Assembly: GCF_042433055.1 (NCBI RefSeq)
Contig: NZ_JBHLWB010000009.1
Coordinates: forward strand, 186,001-250,000
Direction of reading: 5' to 3'
Length of the DNA stretch: 64,000 nucleotides
From: Gallibacterium trehalosifermentans
Lineage (GTDB): Bacteria > Pseudomonadota > Gammaproteobacteria > Enterobacterales > Pasteurellaceae
Shown here: positions 1-7,833 of the stretch, piece by piece
Layout of the letters: each line of letters starts with the position of its first letter
Numbering within the stretch: the first letter of the stretch is position 1
Translations under genes and position numbers: made by a program
The notes under the pieces: generated by a model
What the model saw: the letters and a program-made list of their open reading frames with translations, nothing else
Databases searched by the model: none
Told to the model about the DNA's origin: nothing

Positions 1-1026
1 TTCATCAATAATTAATAAGCCATCGTTTGGAATATAGTCGAATAGTGTTGGTGGTGGTTCACCCTCTTTGCGACCAGAAAGATAACGAGAGTAGTTTTCG
101 ATCCCTGAGCAATAGCCAAGCTCATTCATCATCTCAATATCAAATTGGGTACGTTGGGTAATTCGCTGTTCTTCCAAGAGCTTATGTTCTTTTATAAAGT
201 ATTCTCGGCGTTGAACTAATTCTTGTTTGATTTGTTCGATTGCTTCAAGAATACGTTCGTGTGGCGTAACATAGTGAGTTTTAGGATAAACGGTATAACG
301 TGGTACCACGCCAAGCGAGCGATTGGTCAACGGATCAAATAGACTTAAACGCTCAATTTCTTCGTCAAATAACTCGACCCGTAAAGCAACATCATCTGAT
401 TCAGCGGGGAAAATATCAATTACATCTCCATGCACTCGGAATGTCCCACGTTGAAAGGCTTGATCATTTCGCGTGTACTGCAATGCGGCGAGATGAGATA
501 AAATTTGGCGTTGATCGATAATCGCACCTGTTTGTAAATGTAGCATCATTTTTAAATAGGAATCAGGATCACCTAATCCATAAATTGCAGAAACAGAGGT
601 TACCACAATCGTATCTCGGCGTTCGAGAAAAGATTTGGTCGCTGATAGCCGCATTTGTTCGATTTGATCATTAATGGACGCATCTTTTTCAATAAAAGTA
701 TCGCTAGAGGGAACATAGGCTTCAGGCTGATAGTAATCATAGTAAGAAACAAAATATTCCACGGCATTTTCAGGGAAAAAGGCTTTCATTTCAGCATAAA
801 GTTGCGCCGCTAACGTTTTATTCGGCGCAAAGATCATGGCTGGACGATTGAGCTGAGCAATCACGTTAGCAATAGTAAATGTTTTTCCAGAACCTGTTAC
901 GCCAAGTAAGGTTTGATGCGCTAATCCATCGTTTAAATTTTCAATTAACTTAGCAATAGCAGCAGGTTGATCGCCAGAAGGTTGAAAATCAGAGTGGAGA
1001 ATAAATGGCTTACTATTTTTTTTCAT
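1..1026 (-). CDS. uvrB: UvrABC excision nuclease subunit B, N-terminal half (cut by window start)
   Basis: UvrB receives damaged DNA from UvrA, opens the strands and recruits UvrC in nucleotide excision repair (cytoplasm). The reverse frame opens with ATG at 1024-1026 and stays open for 342 codons to the window edge, against about 670 residues for the family, so only the N-terminal half is here. Visible are the Walker A motif GVTGSGKT (residues 42-49), the stretch APNKTLAAQLYAEM, the beta-hairpin region YYDYYQPEAYVP that locks one DNA strand, and the start of the Walker B motif (LLIIDE) at the very edge. The gene diverges from yeiH across 157 bp. I see no CTG-N10-CAG LexA box upstream, although uvrB is SOS-controlled in E. 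coli. Identity is essentially certain. Confidence 0.97.
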   Translation of the reverse strand, partial: MKKNSKPFILHSDFQPSGDQPAAIAKLIENLNDGLAHQTLLGVTGSGKTFTIANVIAQLNRPAMIFAPNKTLAAQLYAEMKAFFPENAVEYFVSYYDYYQPEAYVPSSDTFIEKDASINDQIEQMRLSATKSFLERRDTIVVTSVSAIYGLGDPDSYLKMMLHLQTGAIIDQRQILSHLAALQYTRNDQAFQRGTFRVHGDVIDIFPAESDDVALRVELFDEEIERLSLFDPLTNRSLGVVPRYTVYPKTHYVTPHERILEAIEQIKQELVQRREYFIKEHKLLEEQRITQRTQFDIEMMNELGYCSGIENYSRYLSGRKEGEPPPTLFDYIPNDGLLIIDE

Positions 1027-1084
1027 AATAACAAAGGTTGGTAAAAATTTGCTGAATCTTAACATATTTTTATAACAAGCTAAA

Positions 1085-1116
1085 TTTGCCATACAAAATC
1101 AAGAGATTTTGGCAAA
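1085..1116. repeat. Nested inverted repeat between uvrB and yeiH
   Basis: TTTGCC (1085-1090) and AAAATC (1095-1100) are followed after a 4-nt loop by GATTTT (1105-1110) and GGCAAA (1111-1116). Both pairs are perfect, giving a 12-bp stem with a 4-nt bulge on one arm. A second small palindrome, CCATA-N4-TATGG, lies at 1120-1133. There is no T tract on either side, so an operator of the divergent promoters is more likely than a terminator; the regulator is unknown. Confidence 0.45.
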
Positions 1117-1183
1117 CGACCATAGTATTATGGGCTATAAGGAACTATAATTTTTTCGAACATTAATTTATGAAAGAAATGCT

Positions 1184-2197
1184 ATGAAAATTAATATTTT
1201 ATTACCTGGTCTATTATTAGCAGGTGCGGTAACTGTGATTGCTTTTACATTAAGCTATTTAGGCATTGGACAATCATTAGGTATCAGTGCCTTAACTTTT
1301 GCCATTTTATTAGGAATGCTTGTTGGAAATACCCTTTATCCTAAGGTAGCAAATAGCTGTCATGAGGGGGTGAATTTTTCTAAGGGAATTTTGTTGCGTG
1401 CAGGCATTATTTTGTATGGTTTTCGCATTACGTTTCAACAAATTGATTCTGTTGGCGTTAATGCAGTTGTAACAGATGCCATTATGTTGCTTTCAACCTT
1501 TCTGATTACTTGCTGGTTAGGGATAAAATGGCTCAAAATTGATAAAGAAACGACTTATCTTTGCGCAACTGGGGCAAGTATTTGTGGTGCGGCGGCGGTG
1601 ATGGCAGCTGAACCTGTTGTCAAAGCGCAATCGCATAAAGTGTCGGTGGCGATTGCAACCGTTGTTATTTTTGGGACGATTGCGATGTTTGCGTATCCTA
1701 TTTTTTATACGTGGCTGCAATCTTATCTAACAGAACATCAGTTTGGTATTTATATTGGTTCAACGGTACATGAAGTGGCACAAGTGTATGCGGCGGGTCA
1801 GAATATTAATAGTCAGATTGCAGATAGTGCTGTGATTACCAAAATGATTCGGGTGATGATGTTAGCACCGTTCTTATTGGGACTCTCTTATTTTTTAAGC
1901 CGTGAGCAATCAACGACAGAACATAGAAAAATCAATATTCCGTGGTTTGCCGTTTGGTTTATTATTGTTGCTATTTTTAACTCATTCCCTATTTTGCCAG
2001 TAAAAATAACGCAATGGTTAGTCCAGATCGATACCATTTTGTTAATGATGGCGATGTCGGCATTAGGGTTAACGACACACCTTGATGCCATTAAAAAAGC
2101 AGGAGCAAAACCATTAATTCTTGGTTTGATTGTCTTTTTCTGGTTATCGATTGGTGGTTTTGTAATTAATGTGGTAACTCAATCACTATTCGGCTAA
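1184..2197 (+). CDS. yeiH: YeiH/UPF0324 family inner-membrane protein, putative sulfate exporter family
   Basis: A 337-residue, very hydrophobic protein with roughly ten predicted membrane segments, matching the UPF0324 (YeiH/YadS-like, Pfam Cons_hypoth698) family. Family features seen are the N-terminal stretch SALTFAILLGMLVGN, the motif ATGASICGAAAVMA near residue 130, and GSTVHEVAQVYAAG near residue 193. The family is annotated as a putative sulfate exporter, but transport has not been firmly shown, so the substrate is open. It stands alone: uvrB diverges from it and a strong terminator follows. The ATG at 1184 is the first good start; the ribosome binding site is weak. Confidence 0.85.
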   Translation: MKINILLPGLLLAGAVTVIAFTLSYLGIGQSLGISALTFAILLGMLVGNTLYPKVANSCHEGVNFSKGILLRAGIILYGFRITFQQIDSVGVNAVVTDAIMLLSTFLITCWLGIKWLKIDKETTYLCATGASICGAAAVMAAEPVVKAQSHKVSVAIATVVIFGTIAMFAYPIFYTWLQSYLTEHQFGIYIGSTVHEVAQVYAAGQNINSQIADSAVITKMIRVMMLAPFLLGLSYFLSREQSTTEHRKINIPWFAVWFIIVAIFNSFPILPVKITQWLVQIDTILLMMAMSALGLTTHLDAIKKAGAKPLILGLIVFFWLSIGGFVINVVTQSLFG

Positions 2198-2264
2198 TAA
2201 ACTGGAGCAAAAATGGAGTGCTGATTACTCCAGTAATAATTATTTCAACTGAACATAACATAAG

Positions 2265-2322
2265 AAAAAAACTTGAAAAATGGTAAGTTTTGCACAGACT
2301 TATTTTTGTCAAGTTTTTTTTT
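2265..2322 (+). terminator. Rho-independent terminator of yeiH
   Basis: AAACTTGA pairs with TCAAGTTT, the adjoining A run with a T run, and then TAAGT with ACTTA around a 9-nt loop. Together they make a long three-part stem that ends in a run of at least nine T. It separates yeiH from the dcw cluster. Confidence 0.75.
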
Positions 2323-2478
2323 ATTTATTTTTTTACTGAAAAATATAATCTTTACTGGATTTTATTTAACTTATTGATTTTAAATAAAATGTTATTTTGC
2401 AAACAATTTTCGTTAGTATGAATAAAAATCCTTATATAGCAAGGATTAAGAAAATTTAGAGAAGAGTATTCCACAAAG

Positions 2479-2501
2479 TTATCCACAGGTTGTGTGGATA
2501 G
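2479..2501. promoter_or_regulatory. Two inverted DnaA boxes upstream of mraZ
   Basis: TTATCCACA at 2479-2487 is a perfect consensus DnaA box. TGTGGATAG at 2493-2501 is the inverted complement of CTATCCACA, one base from consensus, and the two face each other across 5 bp. A third, weaker match (TATTCCACA) lies at 2467-2475. They sit about 195 bp upstream of the predicted mraZ -35 element. The sequence match is direct; DnaA binding and any effect on the division genes are inferred. Confidence 0.6.
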
Positions 2502-2693
2502 AAAAATCAGTCATAAATTGGTGAAGATACTTATAAATATAATGTCATTAGAAAGAGATGTATTCTCTCCTTTATACATGCCCAAAATCATTCTTAATTT
2601 GTACTTTATTCACTAAATTACATCATCATTTTTTCCAAAAAGATTTTTTTGCAAATTTATAGTGTTTTATATGTAAAAAATGTAAGGAATTAC

Positions 2694-2722
2694 TTGCAAT
2701 CCTTTATTTCAGAGAATAGACT
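2694..2722 (+). promoter_or_regulatory. Predicted dcw cluster promoter (Pmra)
   Basis: TTGCAA (2694-2699) and TAGACT (2717-2722) match sigma-70 -35 and -10 elements at four of six positions each, with the optimal 17-bp spacer. The predicted transcript starts near 2729, directly at the MraZ-type repeats and about 60 nt before mraZ. As in E. coli this would be the main entry promoter of the cluster. Confidence 0.5.
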
Positions 2723-2729
2723 AATAAAA

Positions 2730-2755
2730 GTGGTAGATTGTGGTAAATAGTGGTA
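2730..2755 (+). promoter_or_regulatory. MraZ operator: three direct repeats GTGGTA at 10-bp period
   Basis: GTGGTA occurs at 2730, 2740 and 2750, exactly one helical turn apart. MraZ of E. coli binds direct repeats of a TGGG-type core separated by 5 bp upstream of its own gene. The arrangement here is the same, with the core changed to TGGTA. The repeats lie across the predicted transcription start, a good position for autorepression. Confidence 0.75.
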
Positions 2756-2790
2756 AAAATTCTTTATTTTTAACGAATAGGTAATGGGAT

Positions 2791-3249
2791 ATGTTTCGAG
2801 GCGCATCGTTGATTAATCTTGATGCAAAGGGTCGTTTAGCGATCCCAACTCGTTATCGCATGGAACTTCAAGATAAAGAGCATGGACAACTTATTTGTAC
2901 AGCAGATATTCGCCAGCCTTGTTTGTTGTTATACCCTCTTTCAGAGTGGGAAATTATTGAGCAAAAATTATTACAATTACCAAATTTTGATGAAACTGGA
3001 CGACGTTTACAACGTGTGATGTTGGGATATGCAACGGAATGTGAATTAGATAAAACGGGGCGAATTTTGCTTAGCCCTGCTTTAAGACAACACGCCGCTC
3101 TAGAAAAAGAAATCATGCTAGTAGGACAACTTAATAAGTTTGAAATTTGGCAAGCTGAAAAATGGCAACAACAAATCGCAGAAGATATTCAAATTGGTAG
3201 CAGTGGTACGATGGCGACGTCTGATGAGTTAAGAACTTTGTTTTTATAA
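2791..3249 (+). CDS. mraZ: Transcriptional regulator MraZ
   Basis: MraZ is a ring-forming DNA-binding protein of the AbrB/SpoVT fold that represses its own promoter and thereby the dcw cluster. The protein has 152 residues, the usual length. Two copies of the double-psi fold are each marked by a D-x-x-G-R motif: DAKGR at residues 11-15 and DKTGR near residue 90. It begins with the typical MFRGA. The start ATG at 2791 follows an AGG-containing leader, and three putative binding repeats lie 36-61 nt upstream. It is the first gene of the cluster; its stop is followed at once by rsmH. Confidence 0.97.
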   Translation: MFRGASLINLDAKGRLAIPTRYRMELQDKEHGQLICTADIRQPCLLLYPLSEWEIIEQKLLQLPNFDETGRRLQRVMLGYATECELDKTGRILLSPALRQHAALEKEIMLVGQLNKFEIWQAEKWQQQIAEDIQIGSSGTMATSDELRTLFL

Positions 3250-3264
3250 GTGAGTTTTATTCCT

Positions 3265-4230
3265 ATGGAACAAGTAACCTATTCAGATCCGACACATTTT
3301 ACAGTTCTATTAAATGAAGCGGTAGAGGGATTATCAATTAAGCCAAATGGCATCTATATTGACGGTACTTTTGGACGAGGTGGACACTCTCGCAAAATTT
3401 TATCTGCGTTAGGTGAAAATGGGCGTTTAATTGCGGTTGATCGTGATCCTGAAGCGATTTTGGCTGCACAGGCAATTACGGATAATCGTTTTTTAATTGA
3501 GCATAATACTTTTTCTGAAATTAAATCGATCTGTGAAAAACATCACTTAGTTGGCAAAGTCGATGGTATTTTGCTTGATTTAGGGGTTTCTTCACCACAA
3601 TTAGATGATGCAGCGCGTGGATTTAGCTTTATGCAAGATGGTCCATTAGATATGAGAATGGATAGTTCTAAAGGGCTTTCTGCAGCAGAATGGTTACAGC
3701 AGGTATCAGAAAGTGATTTAGCTTGGGTATTAAAGACTTTTGGTGAAGAGCGTTTTGCTAAACGTATTGCCCACAGTATTGTCGAGTTTAACCGTCAAGC
3801 ACGACAGAATAAAACAGAACCGCTAACGCGTACATTGCAATTAGCACAACTGATTGCACAAGCTATGCCTGTAAAAGAGAAACATAAGCACCCAGCAACC
3901 CGTAGTTTCCAAGCTATTCGCATTTTTATTAATAGTGAATTAGAAGAATTGGAAAAAATCTTAAATTCGGCAATCGATGTGTTAGCACCAACAGGCAGAT
4001 TAGCCATTATTAGCTTTCACTCATTAGAAGATCGTTTAGTAAAACGTTTTATGAAAAAACAGAGTAAAGGTGATGATATTCCTAAAGGATTACCATTAAC
4101 TGAAGATCAAATTGAACGAAACCAAAAATTAAAATTAATTGGAAAGGCGATTATGCCAACAGAGGCAGAACTTGCACTAAATAGTCGATCAAGAAGTGCG
4201 GTATTACGCGTGGCGGAGAGATTAGCATGA
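3265..4230 (+). CDS. rsmH: 16S rRNA (cytosine1402-N4)-methyltransferase RsmH
   Basis: RsmH (MraW) uses S-adenosylmethionine to methylate N4 of C1402 in the ribosomal P site. The SAM-binding motif GTFGRGGHSR lies near residues 34-43, followed by VDGILLDLGVSSPQLD and the C-terminal SFHSLEDRLVK, all typical. An in-frame GTG at 3250 abuts the mraZ stop. I prefer the ATG at 3265 because the TVLL motif then falls at the usual distance from the N-terminus; neither start has a strong ribosome binding site. An AAGTGCGGT uptake core lies inside the gene at 4194-4202. The 3' end overlaps ftsL by 4 nt. Confidence 0.96.
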   Translation: MEQVTYSDPTHFTVLLNEAVEGLSIKPNGIYIDGTFGRGGHSRKILSALGENGRLIAVDRDPEAILAAQAITDNRFLIEHNTFSEIKSICEKHHLVGKVDGILLDLGVSSPQLDDAARGFSFMQDGPLDMRMDSSKGLSAAEWLQQVSESDLAWVLKTFGEERFAKRIAHSIVEFNRQARQNKTEPLTRTLQLAQLIAQAMPVKEKHKHPATRSFQAIRIFINSELEELEKILNSAIDVLAPTGRLAIISFHSLEDRLVKRFMKKQSKGDDIPKGLPLTEDQIERNQKLKLIGKAIMPTEAELALNSRSRSAVLRVAERLA

Positions 4231-4547
4231 TTTTTAAAACTTATGATCGTTATCCGTTATGGCGAATTATTGTTGATGACATTTTTCAAGCAAATAAAAC
4301 TGTCATTTTATTATTACTGGCTTTAGTAATTGTAGGTGTATCAACTATTTGGGTAACTCATTTAACACGTTTAGTTATTAATGAAAAAAATCAATTACAA
4401 ATAGAATACCAAGCCTTACAAAATGAAGCGTTAAATTTAAGATTAGAAGATAGTGCATTAAGTGATCGTACTCGTATTGAAGGAATTGCGCGTAGATTAG
4501 GTATGCAATCAATGCAAGATGATCAAGAAGTATTAATCATTGAATAA
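4227..4547 (+). CDS. ftsL: Cell division protein FtsL
   Basis: FtsL is a bitopic division protein that joins FtsB and FtsQ at mid-cell and helps activate FtsWI. The 106-residue protein has a short cytoplasmic N-terminus, one membrane segment rich in I, L and V (about residues 24-46), and a periplasmic leucine- and glutamate-rich coiled-coil segment (ENQLQIEYQ and on). Sequence similarity across this family is low, so the call rests on size, topology and the place between rsmH and ftsI. Its ATG overlaps the rsmH stop as ATGA, suggesting translational coupling. Confidence 0.93.
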   Translation: MIFKTYDRYPLWRIIVDDIFQANKTVILLLLALVIVGVSTIWVTHLTRLVINEKNQLQIEYQALQNEALNLRLEDSALSDRTRIEGIARRLGMQSMQDDQEVLIIE

Positions 4548-4571
4548 AAAATTGAATAACTAGGTAACACA

Positions 4572-6338
4572 ATGGTACGGGCAAAAATTAAATCATCACA
4601 GCAAACAAGCAGTTTTTCTAAAGGACGCTATATTGTTACGATTGTCTTAATTATAGGGCTATTAATTGCGCTTATCGCAAGAGCAGCCTATGTTCAGTTG
4701 ATTAATGCAGATTTTTATATCGCAGAAGGAAATAAGCGTTCTTTGCGTACTGAGCAAATTCCCTTTATTAGAGGAGATATTTTAGATCGTAATGGTGATT
4801 TGTTGTCTGTTAGTGTAGAAAATTATTCTGTTATTGCTGATCCAAAAGAAATTTTTGCAAAAAATTCTTTGATGGAAAAAGAGCGTTGGCAGCGTTTAGC
4901 TGAAACGCTTGATATGTCATTGCCACAACTAATTGCACGTTTAAATAAAAATCCTAAATCACGTTTTGTCTATTTAGACCGCCAAATTTCTCCGACGATA
5001 GCGAAATATATTCAGGATTTAAAAATCACTGGTATTTCAATGCGTAAAGAGTATCGCCGTTTCTATCCAACGGTGGAAGAGTCTGCACAATTATTAGGCT
5101 ATACCAATATTGATGGTCAAGGTATTGAAGGGATTGAAAAGAGTTTTGATTCATTATTAATTGGTAAAGCAGGTTCAAAAACTTATCGTCGTGATAAATC
5201 AGGAAATATTATTGAAAATATTTCTAGTACACAAAAGTATGACGCACATGATGTAACTTTGAGTATTGATCGTCATTTACAATCAATGGTATTCCGTGAA
5301 ATTAAAAAAGCGGTTGCAGAAAATAAAGCTGAATCAGGAACAGCCGTATTAGTAAAAATTAGCACTGGCGAAATTTTAGCGATGGCAACAGCGCCATCTT
5401 ATAACCCAAATAATATTTTGGGTTCTCAAGCTGAATTGCGTCGTAATCGGGCGATTACTGATACATTTGAACCTGGTTCGACTGTAAAACCATTTGTAGT
5501 ATTATCGGCTTTAACGCAAAAGATCGTTTCTCCAGATACAGTGATTAATACCACGCCATTTGTTGTGAATGGGCATACTATTCGAGATGTAGCTCCAAGA
5601 AATGAGCTATCAATTACAGGGATTTTACAAAAATCTAGTAATATTGGTGTTAGCCGATTATCGTTACAAATGCCCATATCCGTGTTGATGAATACTTACC
5701 ATAAAGCAGGCTTTGGCAAGCCAACGAATTTAGGGTTAGTGGGTGAGCAATCTGGAACATTACCATTAAATCGTAAACGCTGGGCTGATATTGAACGAGC
5801 AACAGTAGCATATGGTTATGGTTTAACGGTTACACCATTACAGCTAGCTCGTGCCTATGTTGCTTTAGGAAGCTTTGGTGTTTATCGTCCACTTTCTATT
5901 ACCAAAGTTGATCCACCTGTGATTGGCGAACGTATCTATTCAGAAAAAATTACACGCGAAGTAGTGCATATGATGGAAAGTGTGGCACAACCTGGTGGCG
6001 GCGGTATTGCGGCAGCGGTTCCTGGATATCGCGTCGCAATTAAAACAGGGACAGCGAAGAAGTTAGAAAATGGGCAATATGTGGATAAATATATTGCCTA
6101 TACAGCAGGAATTGCGCCAGCAAGTAATCCACAATTTGCATTAGTGATTTTGATTAATAACCCAACTGCGGGTAAATATTATGGTGGCGCGATTTCAGCA
6201 CCTGTTTTCTCCAAAATTATGGGGCATACTTTACGTGCTAAAAACATTACCCCAGATGGTATCTCTGGGGAGGTGAAGAGTGCAAAACGTATTGTACGTA
6301 TTGAAATACCTAAAAGTGAGAATCAACGCAATAATTAA
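4572..6338 (+). CDS. ftsI: Septal peptidoglycan transpeptidase FtsI (PBP3)
   Basis: FtsI crosslinks septal peptidoglycan in complex with FtsW and is the target of several beta-lactams. It has 588 residues, as in E. coli. A single membrane anchor lies at about residues 20-40, then the PBP dimer domain (RGDILDRNG) and the transpeptidase domain. The active-site motifs are S303-T-V-K306, S355-S-N357 and K491-T-G-T494. The residue two after KTGT is Lys (KTGTAKK), and Asp505 stands in the segment NGQYVDKY; both are positions that differ from H. influenzae PBP3 as I recall it. It starts 24 nt after ftsL and ends 9 nt before murE. Confidence 0.98.
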   Translation: MVRAKIKSSQQTSSFSKGRYIVTIVLIIGLLIALIARAAYVQLINADFYIAEGNKRSLRTEQIPFIRGDILDRNGDLLSVSVENYSVIADPKEIFAKNSLMEKERWQRLAETLDMSLPQLIARLNKNPKSRFVYLDRQISPTIAKYIQDLKITGISMRKEYRRFYPTVEESAQLLGYTNIDGQGIEGIEKSFDSLLIGKAGSKTYRRDKSGNIIENISSTQKYDAHDVTLSIDRHLQSMVFREIKKAVAENKAESGTAVLVKISTGEILAMATAPSYNPNNILGSQAELRRNRAITDTFEPGSTVKPFVVLSALTQKIVSPDTVINTTPFVVNGHTIRDVAPRNELSITGILQKSSNIGVSRLSLQMPISVLMNTYHKAGFGKPTNLGLVGEQSGTLPLNRKRWADIERATVAYGYGLTVTPLQLARAYVALGSFGVYRPLSITKVDPPVIGERIYSEKITREVVHMMESVAQPGGGGIAAAVPGYRVAIKTGTAKKLENGQYVDKYIAYTAGIAPASNPQFALVILINNPTAGKYYGGAISAPVFSKIMGHTLRAKNITPDGISGEVKSAKRIVRIEIPKSENQRNN

Positions 6339-6347
6339 GGAATAAGT

Positions 6348-7814
6348 ATGCAGCGTTTAAGCCATTATTTTGATTTAGCTTTACCAGAACAACCGTTGCA
6401 TACTATGCAATTAGATAGTCGAGCCGTAACAAAAGGTGATGTTTTTATTGGTTTAATTGGACATCAAGTTGACGGCAGGCAGTTTGTGCCACAAGCGATA
6501 GCAGCAGGCGCCGCAGCAATTATTTTAGAGAGCGAAGACCCACAAGATGATCCACGCCTCAGCTGGCAGGATAATATTCCTGTTATCTATGTTTATCAAT
6601 TAGCACAGCAGCTTTCAAAATTAGCAGGTGAATTTTATCAATATCCGTCTAGTCGTTTGAGTTTAGTTGGCGTAACGGGGACAAATGGTAAAACAACGGT
6701 TGCTAATTTATTGACTCAGTGGAATTATCTCTTAGGCAAGTGTAGTGCTGTAATGGGAACCATTGGTAATGGGTTTTATCAACACATTCAACCAGCAACC
6801 AATACCACAGGCTCGGCAGTAGAAATTCAACGTCATTTAGCAGCATTTGTTGCACAAGGTGCAGAATTTGTTGCAATGGAAGTATCTTCGCATGGCTTAG
6901 TTCAACAACGTGTGGCTGCGTTGCAATTTAATGCAGCCGTATTTACCAATTTAAGCCGAGATCACCTTGATTATCACCATACTTTAGATGCCTATGCCGC
7001 TGCAAAAAAAACACTTTTTACCGATCTTTCAGTACAACAACGTATTATTAATGCAGATGATGCAGTAGGTAAACAGTGGTTACAAATATTACCAACTGCC
7101 GTTGAAGTGAGTTTAAATCCAACTTTCCAACCACAACACCAACAATGGTTAAAAGCAGAGAACATTGAATATCACCCACAAGGTGCCACCATTTCTTTTA
7201 CGTCCAGTTGGGGAAGTGCCGTTTTCCATTCACAATTAATCGGTGAATTTAATGTATGTAATTTGCTACTAGCGACAGCAACATTATTATCATTGGGTTA
7301 TTCATTAACACAACTAGCAGAAACCGTAAGTAAGCTAGAAGGTGTTTGTGGTAGAATGGAACGTTTTACTGCTCCACATAAACCAACAGCAGTAGTCGAT
7401 TATGCTCATACACCAGATGCACTAGAAAAAGCGTTATTAGCTTCTCGTTTACATTGTCATGGGAAACTATGGTGTATTTTTGGCTGTGGTGGGGATCGTG
7501 ATAAAGGAAAACGTCCACAAATGGCGAAGATTGCTGAGCAGCTCGCTGATAAAGTAATTATTACAGATGATAACCCTCGAACTGAAGATGCTGCTGCAAT
7601 TATAAATGATATTGTTCAAGGGCTAGACTTTCCAAATAACGCTACTATAATTCATCGCCGTGAACAGGCATTAGCGTATGCGTTTTCTCATGCTAAAGAG
7701 AATGATTTAATTTTAATTGCTGGTAAAGGGCATGAAGATTACCAGATTATTGGACATACTAAGTATCATTTTTCTGATCGTGAAATTGTTTCACAATTAC
7801 TTGAACTGACTTAA
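6348..7814 (+). CDS. murE: UDP-MurNAc-L-Ala-D-Glu:meso-DAP ligase MurE
   Basis: MurE adds meso-diaminopimelate to the UDP-MurNAc dipeptide in the cytoplasm, using ATP. The ATP-binding loop GTNGKTT spans about residues 111-117 (Lys115). The motif D408-N-P-R411 is the known signature of enzymes that select meso-DAP rather than lysine, so the wall is Gram-negative type. At 488 residues the length is normal. The start follows ftsI by 9 nt, behind the ribosome binding site AAGGAAT. It is the first of four Mur ligases in this operon. Confidence 0.98.
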   Translation: MQRLSHYFDLALPEQPLHTMQLDSRAVTKGDVFIGLIGHQVDGRQFVPQAIAAGAAAIILESEDPQDDPRLSWQDNIPVIYVYQLAQQLSKLAGEFYQYPSSRLSLVGVTGTNGKTTVANLLTQWNYLLGKCSAVMGTIGNGFYQHIQPATNTTGSAVEIQRHLAAFVAQGAEFVAMEVSSHGLVQQRVAALQFNAAVFTNLSRDHLDYHHTLDAYAAAKKTLFTDLSVQQRIINADDAVGKQWLQILPTAVEVSLNPTFQPQHQQWLKAENIEYHPQGATISFTSSWGSAVFHSQLIGEFNVCNLLLATATLLSLGYSLTQLAETVSKLEGVCGRMERFTAPHKPTAVVDYAHTPDALEKALLASRLHCHGKLWCIFGCGGDRDKGKRPQMAKIAEQLADKVIITDDNPRTEDAAAIINDIVQGLDFPNNATIIHRREQALAYAFSHAKENDLILIAGKGHEDYQIIGHTKYHFSDREIVSQLLELT

Positions 7815-7833
7815 TTGATAAAGAAGAATAACA

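Larger units (their letters stand above)
2198..2790. other. Long AT-rich intergenic region upstream of the dcw cluster
   Basis: No gene is visible in these 593 bp. It holds, in order: two overlapping alternative hairpins just behind yeiH (ACTGGAG 2201-2207 with CTCCAGT 2228-2234, and GGAGT 2215-2219 with ACTCC 2227-2231), a long yeiH terminator (2265-2322), a pair of DnaA boxes (2479-2501), short overlapping dyads near 2554-2579, and the mraZ promoter with its operator (2694-2755). The mix of control elements rather than coding content explains its length. Confidence 0.7.

Noticed and set aside
2479..2501. Chromosomal replication origin
   Set aside because: Only two or three DnaA boxes, no repeated AT-rich unwinding element and no dnaA, dnaN, gidA or mioC genes nearby.
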